DNA from: Burkholderiales bacterium
GTDB lineage: Bacteria; Pseudomonadota; Gammaproteobacteria; Burkholderiales; Burkholderiaceae_C
Length of the DNA stretch: 64,000 nt
NCBI GenBank assembly: GCA_016223165.1
Contig: JACRPO010000003.1
Span: forward strand, 186,001-250,000
Direction: 5' to 3'
The notes beneath the pieces were generated by a model. That model did no database searches. It was not told the DNA's origin and saw only the letters and a program-made list of their open reading frames with translations. Position numbers and translations under genes: made by a program. Of this stretch, positions 28,867-39,403 are shown piece after piece; position 1 is the stretch's first letter, and every line of letters starts with the position of its first letter.

Positions 28867-31482
28867 TCAGGCGAGCGCGTCGAGCATCGCCTTGGCCTTG
28901 GTGCGCAGGGCGCCGTCGGCCTTGGCCATCACCTCTTCGAGCAGGTCGCGCGCGCCCTCGGTATCGCCGATCTGGCGGAACTCCTCGGCCAGCTCGAGCT
29001 TGCGCGACAGCGGATCACCTTCGCCGCCATTGCCGCCCCCGATAGGCGGCAGCGCGATGGTGGTGGCCTGCTGCGCCGCCAGCGCCGTGGCCGGGGTCGG
29101 CGCCGGCGAGGTGGGCGGTACATCGAGCGTGAAGCCACTCACGTCGAAGTCGAGGTTGCGGCTGTTCGGCTCGTCGAGGGCACCTTCGCCGGTGTCGAGC
29201 GGAAAGTCGATGCCACTCGGGCCGGAGAGGCTGGCCCCGGTGGCGATCGGCGCGGTGCGTTCCATCGGCGTGATCGGCGCCTCCTGGAAGTCGCCCGGGC
29301 CCGAGATGTCGAGGTCGAGATCCATGCCGCTGTCTTCGGCGTCGCCCTCCAGCGTGGCTGCGTCCGACGCGGGCCTGAAGGCGGGCGGCGACACCGGCGC
29401 CGAGTAAGGCATCGTCGACGCGCCCAGGGGTTCGACCGGCAGTCCGCTTGCGCCCAATACCGCGTCGGGTTGGCCGCCGGGGTGATAGAGCGTGTTGTCG
29501 GGGTCGACGGTCTGGCCCAGGGCCTGCGCCTTGGCCCAGTCTTCGCCTTCGCCGCGCGTGAGGCTGTGCAGCTGCGTCGCGAGCAGCTCGAAGCCCTTGG
29601 CGTCGCGCCGCTTCGCATAGACCTCGAGCAGCTTGGTCCGGATGGCCATGCGGTCGGGGTTGGCGCGCATCGCCTCCTTGAGGATCTCCTCGGCCTGCAG
29701 GTCGCGGCCATAGGCGAGGTACACATCGGCTTCGGCAACAGGGTCGACATCGCCGATGGCGTCGAGCTGGCTGAGCGAGTAGCTCATCGACGACGAGCTC
29801 GTCGACGACGAGGCCTCGCGCGTGTCGATGCGCTGGCCGCCGCTGGCGCCGAAGAACGAATCGGGCTGCAGGCGGCTCTCGAGGAACGAGGTCTCGTTGC
29901 CCGACTTGCGACCGCCCTTGCGCAGGCGGTAGATGCCGAGGCCGGCGAGCAGCGCCACGAGCACGCCGGCGCCGGGCAGCACCATCGGGTTCTCGAGCAG
30001 GCTGTCGACGAAGCCCGGCTCCGGCGCTGCCGGCTTGACCGGTGGCGGCGCCGGCGCGGCTGGCGGCGGCGGCGCCGCCGAGGCGGGTGCGGTGACCGCC
30101 GGCGCAGCAGCCGAGGCGGCCTCCGCCGGGGCCGATGCCGCCGGGGTGGGCACGCTCGGCGTGGCCACCGGCGTCGTGACCGTCATCGGCGCGGGCGCCG
30201 AAGCAGCGGGGCCGGGGGCCGGCGCGGCGGGCGGCGGGGAGGGTGCCGTGGGCGCCGGCGGCGGCGCCGCGGGGGTGGGCTGCGTCGTCGTGGGCGCGGC
30301 GGCCACCTGCGCACCCCCTGGCGTCACGCTCTGACGCAGCCGGCTCAGTTCGGCGACGTTGCGTGCGAGCTCCGCTTCGCGCGCACTGGCGGCGCGGCGC
30401 TCGGCCTCGGCGGAGACCCGCGACTCCGGTGTACCCGCGCGGGCCGCGCCCTGCGACAGCCGCAGCTTGTCGGGCGAAGAGGCCGCAGCCTGGCGCCGAT
30501 CGTCGACGCGCGTCTGCACCTGACCGCCGGCCTGGCGCGCCGGCGCTTCCTCGGCCGTGGCGGTCGTGGCACCGGCCAGGCGCTGCCGGTAGCTGGCGAA
30601 ATCGGCACTTTGCGCCTGGATGACCTCGCGCGCCTCCCGGGGCGTCACCTGCCCGGTTGTCTCGGCGCTGGGCACCGCCAGCACGACGCCGGTGCGCAGG
30701 CGGTTCATGTTCTGGCCCATGAACGCGTCGGGATTGGCGCGATACAGCGAGACCAGCATCTGGTCGAGCGACACGCCAGGGCGCTGCACGCGAGCGGCGA
30801 TGCGCGACAGCGTATCGCCCGAGCGAACTCGGTACTCGTCGCCCGACGCCGCCGTGGCGGGCGCGGGCACCGGCGCCCGCGAAGTGGCACGCGGAGCCGG
30901 GGAGGTGGTCGCCGGCAGCGGCGGCGCCACGGACGGTTCGGCTCCCGGCGCTGGCGCCGGCGCCGGCGCGGACGGCAACGAAGGCGAGGGAGCGGGCGTG
31001 ATCACCGGCGCCACGGCCGGCGGGCCGGGGACCGCGGCGGCGCGCGCGCCGGGCGGATCGAGCAGCAGCGTGTACTCGCGCACCAGCCGCCCGGTGGCCC
31101 AGGTGGCCTCGATGATCACATCGACGAACGGCTCGGTCACCGCGCGATCGCCGGTGATGCGCAGCACCGTGCGGCCATCGGGCCGGCGCACCGTCTGCAC
31201 CTGCGCCGAGGAGAGCGCGGCGTTGTAGTCGACGCCGGCGGCGCGGTAGGCCTCGGGCGATGCGACACGAAGGCGCAGCGTGGCCGCTTCCTCGGCGGTG
31301 ATGCTGGTGACGTCGACTTCGGCCTTGAGGGTCTCACCGAGGGCCGACTGCACTGTCAGCCTGCCCAGGCCGAGCGCCCAGGTCGGCGATGTCCACAAGC
31401 AGGCGCAGGCCGCGGCAATACCGGTCAGCGCAAATCGCAGGGCAGTGGTCGGGCGGTGTTTCAAGGCGAGTCCCCCATACAT
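28867..31482 (-). CDS. fimV: FimV-like peptidoglycan-binding polar hub protein
   Basis: A large cell-envelope protein of about 871 residues. FimV organises the cell pole, type IV pilus assembly and twitching in Pseudomonas and relatives. From the N-terminus: signal peptide (TALRFALTGIAAACACLW...ALG), the FimV N-terminal domain (LTVQSALGETLKAEVDV), a LysM domain (YRVRSGDTLSRIAARV), coiled coil and long Ala/Pro-rich linkers, one transmembrane helix (MVLPGAGVLVALLAGLGIYRL), an acidic cytoplasmic part and a C-terminal TPR-like domain (ARDLLEEVMAKADGALRTKAKAMLDAL). I chose ATG 31482 because it gives a normal signal peptide; ATG 31530 would add 16 residues. Downstream of asd, as usual. Confidence 0.92.
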   Translation of the reverse strand: MYGGLALKHRPTTALRFALTGIAAACACLWTSPTWALGLGRLTVQSALGETLKAEVDVTSITAEEAATLRLRVASPEAYRAAGVDYNAALSSAQVQTVRRPDGRTVLRITGDRAVTEPFVDVIIEATWATGRLVREYTLLLDPPGARAAAVPGPPAVAPVITPAPSPSLPSAPAPAPAPGAEPSVAPPLPATTSPAPRATSRAPVPAPATAASGDEYRVRSGDTLSRIAARVQRPGVSLDQMLVSLYRANPDAFMGQNMNRLRTGVVLAVPSAETTGQVTPREAREVIQAQSADFASYRQRLAGATTATAEEAPARQAGGQVQTRVDDRRQAAASSPDKLRLSQGAARAGTPESRVSAEAERRAASAREAELARNVAELSRLRQSVTPGGAQVAAAPTTTQPTPAAPPPAPTAPSPPPAAPAPGPAASAPAPMTVTTPVATPSVPTPAASAPAEAASAAAPAVTAPASAAPPPPAAPAPPPVKPAAPEPGFVDSLLENPMVLPGAGVLVALLAGLGIYRLRKGGRKSGNETSFLESRLQPDSFFGASGGQRIDTREASSSTSSSSMSYSLSQLDAIGDVDPVAEADVYLAYGRDLQAEEILKEAMRANPDRMAIRTKLLEVYAKRRDAKGFELLATQLHSLTRGEGEDWAKAQALGQTVDPDNTLYHPGGQPDAVLGASGLPVEPLGASTMPYSAPVSPPAFRPASDAATLEGDAEDSGMDLDLDISGPGDFQEAPITPMERTAPIATGASLSGPSGIDFPLDTGEGALDEPNSRNLDFDVSGFTLDVPPTSPAPTPATALAAQQATTIALPPIGGGNGGEGDPLSRKLELAEEFRQIGDTEGARDLLEEVMAKADGALRTKAKAMLDALA

Positions 31483-31530
31483 CTTTCCCACTTCGCGGTG
31501 CAACCAGAAAGACAAGGGCTTTGCACGCAT

Positions 31531-31756
31531 GGGACAGCCAAGGCCGGAACCCCATCTTGCCCCTGAACGAGGCTCGATGGGGTGCCCGACCCTGAAATTG
31601 CAACAGTATCAAGCATATAGGAGCCGAAGCTCATGCAAAAGCTAACGAATGTGTCTCAAAACATTCGACGCTACACGCTTGCCAAGCTGTTGCCGAGGGA
31701 CAACGAATGACCCCGCGCTGAAGTTGTTCAGGTGGGTCGACCTCGAAAACAGTTCG
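31531..31756 (-). promoter_or_regulatory. AT-richer spacer between asd and fimV, probable fimV promoter
   Basis: This spacer is distinctly less GC-rich than the rest of the window. On the minus strand it contains TTTTGC and TATGCT hexamers separated by 17 nt (around 31605-31640), a weak -35/-10 candidate for fimV and the truA-trp genes. No ORF of interest was seen. Confidence 0.4.
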
Positions 31757-32938
31757 TCACTGGGACAGCAGGATGCGCAGCATGCGCCGAAGCGGCTCCG
31801 CCGCGCCCCAGAGCAACTGGTCGCCGATGGTGAAGGCGCCCAGGTAGCTGGGGCCGAGTGCCAGCTTGCGCACGCGTCCGACAGGGATCTGCATGGTGCC
31901 GGTCACGGCCACGGGCGTGAGCTCGCGCAGGGTGGCTTCGCGGTTGTTCGGCACGAGCCGCACCCACTCGTTGTCGCGGGCGATCATCTGCTCGATCTCT
32001 TGCAGCGGCACGTCCTTCTTCAGCTTGATCGTGACGCTCTGGCTGTGGCAGCGCATCGCGCCCACGCGCACGCAGATGGAGTCGATCGGTATCGCCGCGA
32101 CCACCGATCCCGGGCCTGCGCCCGGGGTGCCAAAGCCGGGGCCGCGTCCGAGGATCTTGTTCGTCTCGGCACCGCCCTTCCACTCTTCCAGGCTGGTGCC
32201 GTCGCCGCGGTCGGCGTCGATCCACGGGATCAGGCTGCCGGCCAGCGGCACCATGAAGTTCTTCGTCTCCTCGGCCGACAGGCCGCGTTGCGTGGACGCG
32301 ATACGGCGGTCGATCTCGAGAATCGCGCTGGCCGGATCGGCGAGCAACGCCTTCACGCTGCCGTTCAGCGTGCCCATCTGCGCGAGCAGCTCGCGCATGT
32401 GCTGCGCGCCGCCGCCGCTGGCGGCCTGGTAGGTGGTGGCGGCCATCCACTCCACCAGGTCGGCCTTGAACAGCGCGCCCAGGCCCATCAGCATGCAGCT
32501 CACGGTGCAGTTGCCGCCGATGTAGTCCTTGATGCCCTTGGCGAGCGCGTTCCTGATCACCGGCAGGTTGACCGGGTCGAGGACGATGACGGCGTCGTCG
32601 CTCATGCGCAGCGTCTTGGCCGCGTCGATCCAGTAGCCCTTCCAACCGCTGGCGCGCAGCGGGCCATAGGCCTCGTTGGTGAAATCGCTGCCCTGCGCGG
32701 TGATGACGATGTCGCAAGCGGCGAGCGCCTTCAGGTCGGAGGCCGCCTGCAGCTTGCGCTCGTTCTTCGCGAAGCGCGCGATCGCCGCGGGCAGTTCGCC
32801 GCCGGCGCTGCTGGTGCTGAAGAACACCGGTTCGATGTGCGCGAAGTCGCCTTCGGCCTCCATGCGCTGCATGAGGACCGAGCCGACCATGCCGCGCCAG
32901 CCGACCAGGCCGACGCGAGGGTTCGAGGGGAGTGCCAT
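31757..32938 (-). CDS. asd: Aspartate-semialdehyde dehydrogenase
   Basis: A 393-residue NADP-dependent enzyme converting aspartyl phosphate to aspartate semialdehyde for lysine, threonine, methionine and diaminopimelate. The NADP loop [15 protein letters not shown] and the catalytic cysteine in [12 protein letters not shown] match the E. coli-type enzyme. It lies between leuB (99 nt upstream, with a hairpin in the gap) and fimV, the leuB-asd-fimV synteny of many proteobacteria. Confidence 0.97.
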   Translation of the reverse strand: MALPSNPRVGLVGWRGMVGSVLMQRMEAEGDFAHIEPVFFSTSSAGGELPAAIARFAKNERKLQAASDLKALAACDIVITAQGSDFTNEAYGPLRASGWKGYWIDAAKTLRMSDDAVIVLDPVNLPVIRNALAKGIKDYIGGNCTVSCMLMGLGALFKADLVEWMAATTYQAASGGGAQHMRELLAQMGTLNGSVKALLADPASAILEIDRRIASTQRGLSAEETKNFMVPLAGSLIPWIDADRGDGTSLEEWKGGAETNKILGRGPGFGTPGAGPGSVVAAIPIDSICVRVGAMRCHSQSVTIKLKKDVPLQEIEQMIARDNEWVRLVPNNREATLRELTPVAVTGTMQIPVGRVRKLALGPSYLGAFTIGDQLLWGAAEPLRRMLRILLSQ

Positions 32939-32963
32939 GACTGTCTTGCCTTTCCGTGATGCC

Positions 32964-33000
32964 GGACCCCGGGGTGCCTCGGCTCGTATCGCCGGGGTCC
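32964..33000 (-). terminator. Intercistronic hairpin between leuB and asd
   Basis: GGACCCCGG and CCGGGGTCC (32964-32972 and 32992-33000) form a perfect 9-bp stem with a 19-nt loop in the 99-nt gap. No U-run follows on the minus strand, so partial termination or mRNA stabilisation is more likely than a full terminator. Confidence 0.4.
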
Positions 33001-33037
33001 AGTGTCAGGGGGTGGGGGCGAGACGATCCGCGAGCAG

Positions 33038-34207
<1,170 letters not shown>

Positions 34208-34209
34208 GG

Positions 34210-34869
34210 TCACTCGTTCGGCCCTCGCGTCGTCTGCGCCAGCCAGGGCATGCGCGCCAGGCGCTCGGCCTCGTAGGCGCGGATCTTGTCGGCGTGGCGC
34301 AGCGTCAGGCCGATGTCGTCGAAGCCGTTGAGCAGGCAGTACTTGCGGAACGCCTGCACCTCGAAAGGCAGCTCGGTGCCGTCGGGCTTCATGATCACGT
34401 GCCGCGGCAGGTCGACCGTGAGCGTGTAGCCCGGGAAAGCCGCCACCTCGTCGAACAGCCGGTCCACCTGCGCCTCGGGCAGCTGAATGGGCAGCAGCCC
34501 GTTCTTGAAGCAGTTGTTGAAGAAGATGTCGGCATAGCTCGGCGCGATCAGCGCTCGAAAGCCGAACTGCTCCAGTGCCCACGGCGCATGCTCGCGGCTC
34601 GAACCGCAGCCGAAGTTCTGCCGCGCCAGCAGCACGCTCGCCCCGATGAAGCGCGGCTGGTTGAGCACGAACTCGGGGTTGGGCCGCCGGCTCGTCGGGT
34701 CCTGCCCCGGCTCGCCCTTGTCGAGATAGCGCCACTCGTCGAACAGGTTGGGGCCGAAGCCCGAGCGCTTGATCGACTTCAGGAACTGCTTCGGGATGAT
34801 CGCGTCGGTGTCGACGTTGGCGCGGTCCATCGGCGCGACCAGCCCCTTGTGCACGGTGAAGGCTTGCAT
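34210..34869 (-). CDS. leuD: 3-isopropylmalate dehydratase small subunit
   Basis: A 219-residue small subunit of isopropylmalate isomerase, carrying the swivelling aconitase domain. [28 protein letters not shown] and [15 protein letters not shown] are hallmarks. It lies 43 nt after leuC and two nt before leuB. Complex with LeuC is required for activity. Confidence 0.97.
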   Translation of the reverse strand: MQAFTVHKGLVAPMDRANVDTDAIIPKQFLKSIKRSGFGPNLFDEWRYLDKGEPGQDPTSRRPNPEFVLNQPRFIGASVLLARQNFGCGSSREHAPWALEQFGFRALIAPSYADIFFNNCFKNGLLPIQLPEAQVDRLFDEVAAFPGYTLTVDLPRHVIMKPDGTELPFEVQAFRKYCLLNGFDDIGLTLRHADKIRAYEAERLARMPWLAQTTRGPNE

Positions 34870-34912
34870 GGCGTGATTCCTTGCGAGTTCGGGCGCTGCG
34901 GCGCACGCGCCG

Positions 34913-36379
34913 TCAGGCGAACCGCCTCACGTCGACGAAGTGGCCGTGCACCGCAGCCGCGGCCGCCATCGCCGGGCTCACCAGGTGCGTGCGCCCGCCG
35001 GCGCCCTGCCGCCCCTCGAAGTTGCGGTTGCTCGTGCTGGCGCAGCGCTCGCCGGGCTCGAGGCGGTCGGCGTTCATGGCCAGGCACATGCTGCAGCCGG
35101 GTTCGCGCCATTCGAAGCCGGCCGCCTTGAAGATCTCGTGCAGGCCTTCGCGCTCGGCCTGCGCCTTCACCAGCCCCGACCCGGGCACGACCATCGCCAG
35201 GCGCACGTTGGCAGCGACGCGGCGGCCGATGCGCCGCACGACGGCGGCAGCCTCGCGCAGGTCCTCGATGCGGCTGTTGGTGCACGAGCCGATGAACACC
35301 TTGTCGATGGTGATGTCGGTGATGGGCTTGTCGGGCGTGAGGCCCATGTACGTGAGCGCGCGCTCGATGGCGCCGCGCTTGACGTTGTCCTTCTCCTTCT
35401 CGGGGTCGGGCACGCGGCCGTCCACGGGCAGCACCATTTCCGGGCTCGTGCCCCAGGTCACCTGCGGCTGGATCTGCGCCGCATCGAGCTCGACCACGGT
35501 GTCGAACTTCGCGCCGGGGTCGGAGTGCAGCGTGCGCCAGTGCGCCACCGCCTGCTCGAAGTCGACGCCGCCGACGAACCTGCCGGTTCGCGGGTCGGTG
35601 CCCGGCGCGAAGGGCCGGCCCTTCACATACTCGATGGTCTTGTCGTCCACGGCCACGAGGCCGGCGCGCGCACCGGCCTCGATGGCCATGTTGCACACCG
35701 TCATGCGCCCTTCCATGCTGAGCGACCGGATGGCACTGCCGGCGAACTCGATCGTGTGGCCCGTGCCGCCGGCGGTGCCGATGCGGCCGATGATGGCCAG
35801 CACCACGTCCTTGGCGGTGACGCCGCGGCCCAATTGGCCCGATCCGGTGCCCTCCACCTTCACGAGCATATTCTTCGCCTTCTTGGCCAGCAGTGTCTGC
35901 GTGGCCATCACGTGCTCGACCTCGCTCGTGCCGATGCCGTGCGCCAGCGCCCCGAAGGCGCCGTGCGTGGAGGTGTGCGAGTCGCCGCAGACCACCGTCA
36001 TGCCCGGCAGCGTGGCGCCGTTCTCCGGCCCGATGACATGCACGATGCCCTGGCGCTTGTCGAGGAACGGAAAGTACGCCGCCGCGCCGAAGGCCTTGAT
36101 GTTGGCGTCGAGTTCCACCACCTGTGCCTTGCTGGTGGAGTCCTCGATGCCATCGTAGCCGCGCTCCCAGCCGGTGGTGGGCGTGTTGTGGTCGGCAGTG
36201 GCGACGATGCTGCTCGTGCGCCAGACCCTGCGTCCGGCCAGGCGCAGCCCCTCGAAGGCCTGCGGGCTCGTCACCTCGTGCACGAGATGGCGATCGATGT
36301 AGAGCACGGCGGTGCCATCGTCCTCGGTGTGGACGACATGTTCGTCCCACAGCTTGTCGTACAGGGTGCGCGGGTTCAT
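34913..36379 (-). CDS. leuC: 3-isopropylmalate dehydratase large subunit
   Basis: A 488-residue aconitase-family protein with a 4Fe-4S cluster, forming isopropylmalate isomerase with LeuD. Cluster cysteines lie in [13 protein letters not shown] and [27 protein letters not shown] and [19 protein letters not shown] confirm the identity. It is the first leu gene in this block. Its leader carries a GAGT-type short tandem repeat directly upstream of the GGAGAG ribosome binding site. Confidence 0.97.
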   Translation of the reverse strand: MNPRTLYDKLWDEHVVHTEDDGTAVLYIDRHLVHEVTSPQAFEGLRLAGRRVWRTSSIVATADHNTPTTGWERGYDGIEDSTSKAQVVELDANIKAFGAAAYFPFLDKRQGIVHVIGPENGATLPGMTVVCGDSHTSTHGAFGALAHGIGTSEVEHVMATQTLLAKKAKNMLVKVEGTGSGQLGRGVTAKDVVLAIIGRIGTAGGTGHTIEFAGSAIRSLSMEGRMTVCNMAIEAGARAGLVAVDDKTIEYVKGRPFAPGTDPRTGRFVGGVDFEQAVAHWRTLHSDPGAKFDTVVELDAAQIQPQVTWGTSPEMVLPVDGRVPDPEKEKDNVKRGAIERALTYMGLTPDKPITDITIDKVFIGSCTNSRIEDLREAAAVVRRIGRRVAANVRLAMVVPGSGLVKAQAEREGLHEIFKAAGFEWREPGCSMCLAMNADRLEPGERCASTSNRNFEGRQGAGGRTHLVSPAMAAAAAVHGHFVDVRRFA

Positions 36380-36394
36380 GGCTCTCCAGCCCTA

Positions 36395-36432
36395 TCTCTC
36401 ACTCACTCTCACTCACTCACTCTCGCACTCTC
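36395..36432 (-). repeat. Short tandem repeat in the leuC leader
   Basis: A run of ACTC/TCTC tetramers on the plus strand (GAGT/GAGA in the leuC mRNA sense), ending about 16 nt before the leuC start codon. It is a purine-only tract on the transcribed sense, next to the ribosome binding site, and could slip in copy number. Confidence 0.75.
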
Positions 36433-36518
36433 CGGCCTTCATGCTCGGACAGGCGCGAACCCGCATTATCCCGCCGCACCAAGGACGCGCGGGCCGGTGC
36501 GCCCGCGCCGTGGGCCGA

Positions 36519-37292
36519 TCAGCCGCGCGCCGCCAGGGCGCGCGCCTCGAGTCCGGACTTCAGCCCCGGGGCAAGACGGAGCTGCCGCGCCAGGTCGTCG
36601 AGATAGGCCCGCTCCGTCGTCGTGGTTTCGTCGACCACCAGCAGCGTGGCGAGGTAGATCTCGGCGGCCATCTCCGGCGTCACCGCCGCCGCAGCCACTT
36701 CTGCGGCGTCGACGGGGCGGTCCAGCTCGGCCTCCACCCAGGCTTGCGTCTCGGCGTCGCCCGCGGTGCGGGCGAGCTCGGTGCGCACGAGCTGGTGCTC
36801 GCGCTCGTCCATGTGCCCGTCGCTCTTCGCGGCGGCGATCATCGCCTTCAGCATCGCGCGGCTATGCTGCTCGAGCTGCGGCGTGGGCAGCGCCTCGAAG
36901 CGGGCCGGCGCGGCAAGGGCGGGCGCACCCGTCGAGGCCGGGCTCGCCGCCGGCGCACCGGCCGCACCGGCCGCGCCTGCCGCGGCCACCGCGGCCTCGC
37001 CGCTTTGGCTGCTTTGGAGGCTCTTGCCGGCCTGATCCGCCTGGTAGTCCTGGTAGGCCTTCCACGCGAGCGCGCCGATCGCCGCCACGCTGCCGAGTTT
37101 CAGCACCGAGCCCCCGAGGGCGCGGCCGCGGCGCGTGCCGAGCAGCAGGCCCAGCAGGCCGCCGACGGCGGCACCCTTGGCGTACTTGTCGAAGTCGCCG
37201 GAGGCGCGTGCGCGATCGGTGGCAACCTGCACGTCGGCCCATGCGCCGGCACCGCTCTTCAGCAACTGATCGAGAAAGACATTCGCACCCAT
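36519..37292 (-). CDS. DUF533 (YebE/TerB-like) membrane protein
   Basis: A 257-residue protein of the DUF533 family. The N-terminus MGANVFLDQLLKSG and the glycine-rich segment AKGAAVGGLLGLLLGTRRGR followed by a hydrophobic helix (LGSVAAIGALAWKAYQDYQ) are typical; the C-terminal half is a TerB-like helical domain (MLKAMIAAAKSDGHMDEREHQLV...). I start at the ATG at 37292; the frame is open further upstream without similarity. In E. coli the homologue YebE is an inner-membrane protein of the envelope stress regulons; the function is unknown. Confidence 0.85.
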   Translation of the reverse strand: MGANVFLDQLLKSGAGAWADVQVATDRARASGDFDKYAKGAAVGGLLGLLLGTRRGRALGGSVLKLGSVAAIGALAWKAYQDYQADQAGKSLQSSQSGEAAVAAAGAAGAAGAPAASPASTGAPALAAPARFEALPTPQLEQHSRAMLKAMIAAAKSDGHMDEREHQLVRTELARTAGDAETQAWVEAELDRPVDAAEVAAAAVTPEMAAEIYLATLLVVDETTTTERAYLDDLARQLRLAPGLKSGLEARALAARG

Positions 37293-37560
37293 GACTCGCT
37301 TTCCTTCGGCGCCCCGTCCGCGGCGCCCGTGGCGACTGTAGCGCCGGCGGGCATCTCCGCAGCGCTGGACGGGCATCGCGCGCGATGCGTGCCGGCGCCC
37401 GACGCTGCCGCCGGCGATGCCTCGCGCCGAGCACTTGCCGTGCAGTTGACGAGCAGGGGCCGTGCACGTGCCTAGAGCGTTAGGCCCCGGTCGCGCGCGG
37501 AGTACACTGGCGGCAGAACAACCGCTCCCAGGGGGGTGGCCCATCGCATCCTGGACTGAC

Positions 37561-38100
37561 ATGAAGACACGCAAGGTCACCATCTACTCCGGCAAGACAT
37601 TCACGGTGCCGCAAGGCATCCAGCGCATCGACTCGGCCTCCACGCATGGCTGGCAGGTGCGCTATCAGGGCACGAAGTTCTTCTCCGACAGCGTCGCCGA
37701 CGGCGGCGACGCGACCAAGGCCCTGGCCGCCGCGACGCGCGAACTGCTCAACCGCATCGCGACGATGCCGGCGCCGGTGGTCCTCAAGCGCGGGCCGAGC
37801 GCGAACAAGAAGTCGGGCCTGCCGCCGGGCATCTCCGGGCCCATCGTCGTCAGCCGCGGCGAAGAGCGCGTGCGCTCGGCGGTGCTCTCGGTGCTGCTGC
37901 CGCGCTTCGGCTCGACGCCGCAGTTGAAGAGCGTCTACATCGGCACCGAGAACACCTACACGCAGACGAAGTACCGCGCCGCGTTGAAGGAGGCGAAGCT
38001 GCTGCGTGCCGAAGCCGTGGCCGACTACGAGGCCGCGGCGACGCGCGCGCGCCGCAAGTCGGCCCTTGCGCTGCGCAAGGAACTCGCCTCGAGCCGTTGA
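37561..38100 (+). CDS. Conserved hypothetical protein with AP2-like N-terminal region
   Basis: A 179-residue basic protein of unknown function. Residues about 18-60 (PQGIQRIDSASTHGWQVRY...FFSDSVADGGDATKALAAATREL) follow the pattern of AP2/ERF-like DNA-binding domains in bacteria: GI.R, a W-x-VR strand, F.D, GG, and an Ala-rich helix. The C-terminal part is a charged helix (KYRAALKEAKLLRAEAVADYEAAATRARRKSALALRKEL). The ATG at 37561 is preferred; a longer frame upstream starts at 37462. It is divergent from the DUF533 gene. AP2 similarity is a suggestion only. Confidence 0.6.
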   Translation: MKTRKVTIYSGKTFTVPQGIQRIDSASTHGWQVRYQGTKFFSDSVADGGDATKALAAATRELLNRIATMPAPVVLKRGPSANKKSGLPPGISGPIVVSRGEERVRSAVLSVLLPRFGSTPQLKSVYIGTENTYTQTKYRAALKEAKLLRAEAVADYEAAATRARRKSALALRKELASSR

Positions 38101-38180
38101 ACGCGCGCCCGCCCTCCCCGCCTTGCGCGCGCGGCGGCAATGAAGCCCGCCGCGGCCTTCGCGCCCTATCACGGCCTTTC

Positions 38181-38657
38181 ATGGCCTTGCCCGCCTGCGC
38201 CGTTGCCTTCGTGGCGTTCGCGTCGTTCGGGGCGTTGGGCGGTTGCGCCCCGATGAAGCCCGATGCCGATCTCGTCGCGGTGCGCGCGCAGGTCTTCGCC
38301 GCCGAGCGCGCCTTCGCCAGGTCGATGGCCGAGCGCCGCCTCGAGGACTTCGCCCGCTTCGTGTCCGACGAGGCCATCTTCTTCAGCGGCCCGAACGGCC
38401 AGCCGCTGCGCGGCAAGGCGCAGGTGACCGGCGGTTGGGCAAAATTCTTCGAGGGGCCCGCCGCGCCATTCTCGTGGGAGCCCGACGAGGTCGAGCCGCT
38501 GCCTTCCGGAACCCTCGCGCACAGCTCGGGCCCGGTGCGCGACCCGTCGGGCAAGATCGTGGCCCGCTTCAATTCCGTGTGGCGCCTGGAGGCACCGGGC
38601 GTGTGGCGGGTCATCTTCGACAAGGGCAGTCCGCTGCCACCGCCTCGCGCTCCCTGA
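38181..38657 (+). CDS. SnoaL/DUF4440-like putative lipoprotein
   Basis: A 158-residue exported protein. MALPACAVAFVAFASFGALGGC gives a signal peptide with a lipobox (ALGGC), so it is probably a lipoprotein. The mature part (AERAFARSMAERRLEDFARFVSDEAIFFSG...WGGK-type core with GPVRDPSGKIVARFNSVWR) resembles the SnoaL-like/DUF4440 fold, small alpha+beta barrels with varied ligands. I chose ATG 38181; the frame extends upstream to 38097 without a signal peptide. No function can be given. Confidence 0.7.
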   Translation: MALPACAVAFVAFASFGALGGCAPMKPDADLVAVRAQVFAAERAFARSMAERRLEDFARFVSDEAIFFSGPNGQPLRGKAQVTGGWAKFFEGPAAPFSWEPDEVEPLPSGTLAHSSGPVRDPSGKIVARFNSVWRLEAPGVWRVIFDKGSPLPPPRAP

Positions 38658-38732
38658 CACTCCCTAACCCGCGGCGCCCCGCCGTGCGCGCGGGCGCGTC
38701 CGTCGCCTCGGCCTGCCGAGGCATCATGCGCC

Positions 38733-38963
38733 ATGCCAGTCATCCAGGTGAAAGTGAAGCCGAACGCGCGCGTCAGCTCCCTCGAGCGAGCCGAAGACGG
38801 CACCTACCTCGCGCAGGTCAAGGCGCCGCCGGTCGACGGCAAGGCGAACGCGGAGTTGATCGCCCTCGTGGCCAGGCAGTTCGGCTGCGCCCGCTCCGCC
38901 GTGCACATCAAGGTGGGCGGCGCGGGCCGGACCAAGCTGGTCACCGTCCCCGACCTCGACTGA
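38733..38963 (+). CDS. DUF167 (YggU) family protein
   Basis: A 76-residue conserved protein. The central VKPNARVSSLE and KAPPVDGKANAELIALVA segments are the DUF167 signature; the fold is known (E. coli YggU) but the function is not. It is a single small gene between the lipoprotein and the DUF1304 gene. Confidence 0.9.
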   Translation: MPVIQVKVKPNARVSSLERAEDGTYLAQVKAPPVDGKANAELIALVARQFGCARSAVHIKVGGAGRTKLVTVPDLD

Positions 38964-39032
38964 GGCACGCATGGCGGGTGGGTCGGCCCGGCGTAGCATT
39001 GCGCCTCCGTCAAAGCGAGGGCCGGCGAGTCC

Positions 39033-39389
39033 ATGTCCACTGCAGCCAATGTCGTCGTCGGCCTGGTCGGCCTCCTGCACGTCTACATCCTCGTGCTCGA
39101 GATGTTCCTCTGGGACAAGCCGCGCGGCATGAAGGCCTTCGGCACGAAGCCCGAATTCGCCGTCGCCACCAAGGTGCTGGCGGCCAACCAGGGGCTGTAC
39201 AACGGCTTTCTCGCCGCCGGCCTGTTCTGGGGCCTGTCGCTGGGCGCGGCCGGGCTCGGCGTGAAGGTCTTCTTCCTCGGCTGCGTGCTCGTCGCCGGCC
39301 TCTACGGTGCGGCCACGGCGAGCAAGCGCATCCTCTTCGTGCAGGCCGTGCCCGCGGCCCTCGGGCTCGTGCTGCTGTTCCTCGCGTAG
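39033..39389 (+). CDS. DUF1304 family membrane protein
   Basis: A 118-residue inner-membrane protein with four hydrophobic helices, starting MSTAANVVVGLVGLLHVYILVLEMFLW. FGTKPEFAVATKVLAANQGLYNGFLAAGLFWG is the DUF1304 signature. Function unknown. The last residues run to about 14 nt before the next gene. Confidence 0.88.
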   Translation: MSTAANVVVGLVGLLHVYILVLEMFLWDKPRGMKAFGTKPEFAVATKVLAANQGLYNGFLAAGLFWGLSLGAAGLGVKVFFLGCVLVAGLYGAATASKRILFVQAVPAALGLVLLFLA

Positions 39390-39403
39390 AGGGCCACCCC
39401 AAA

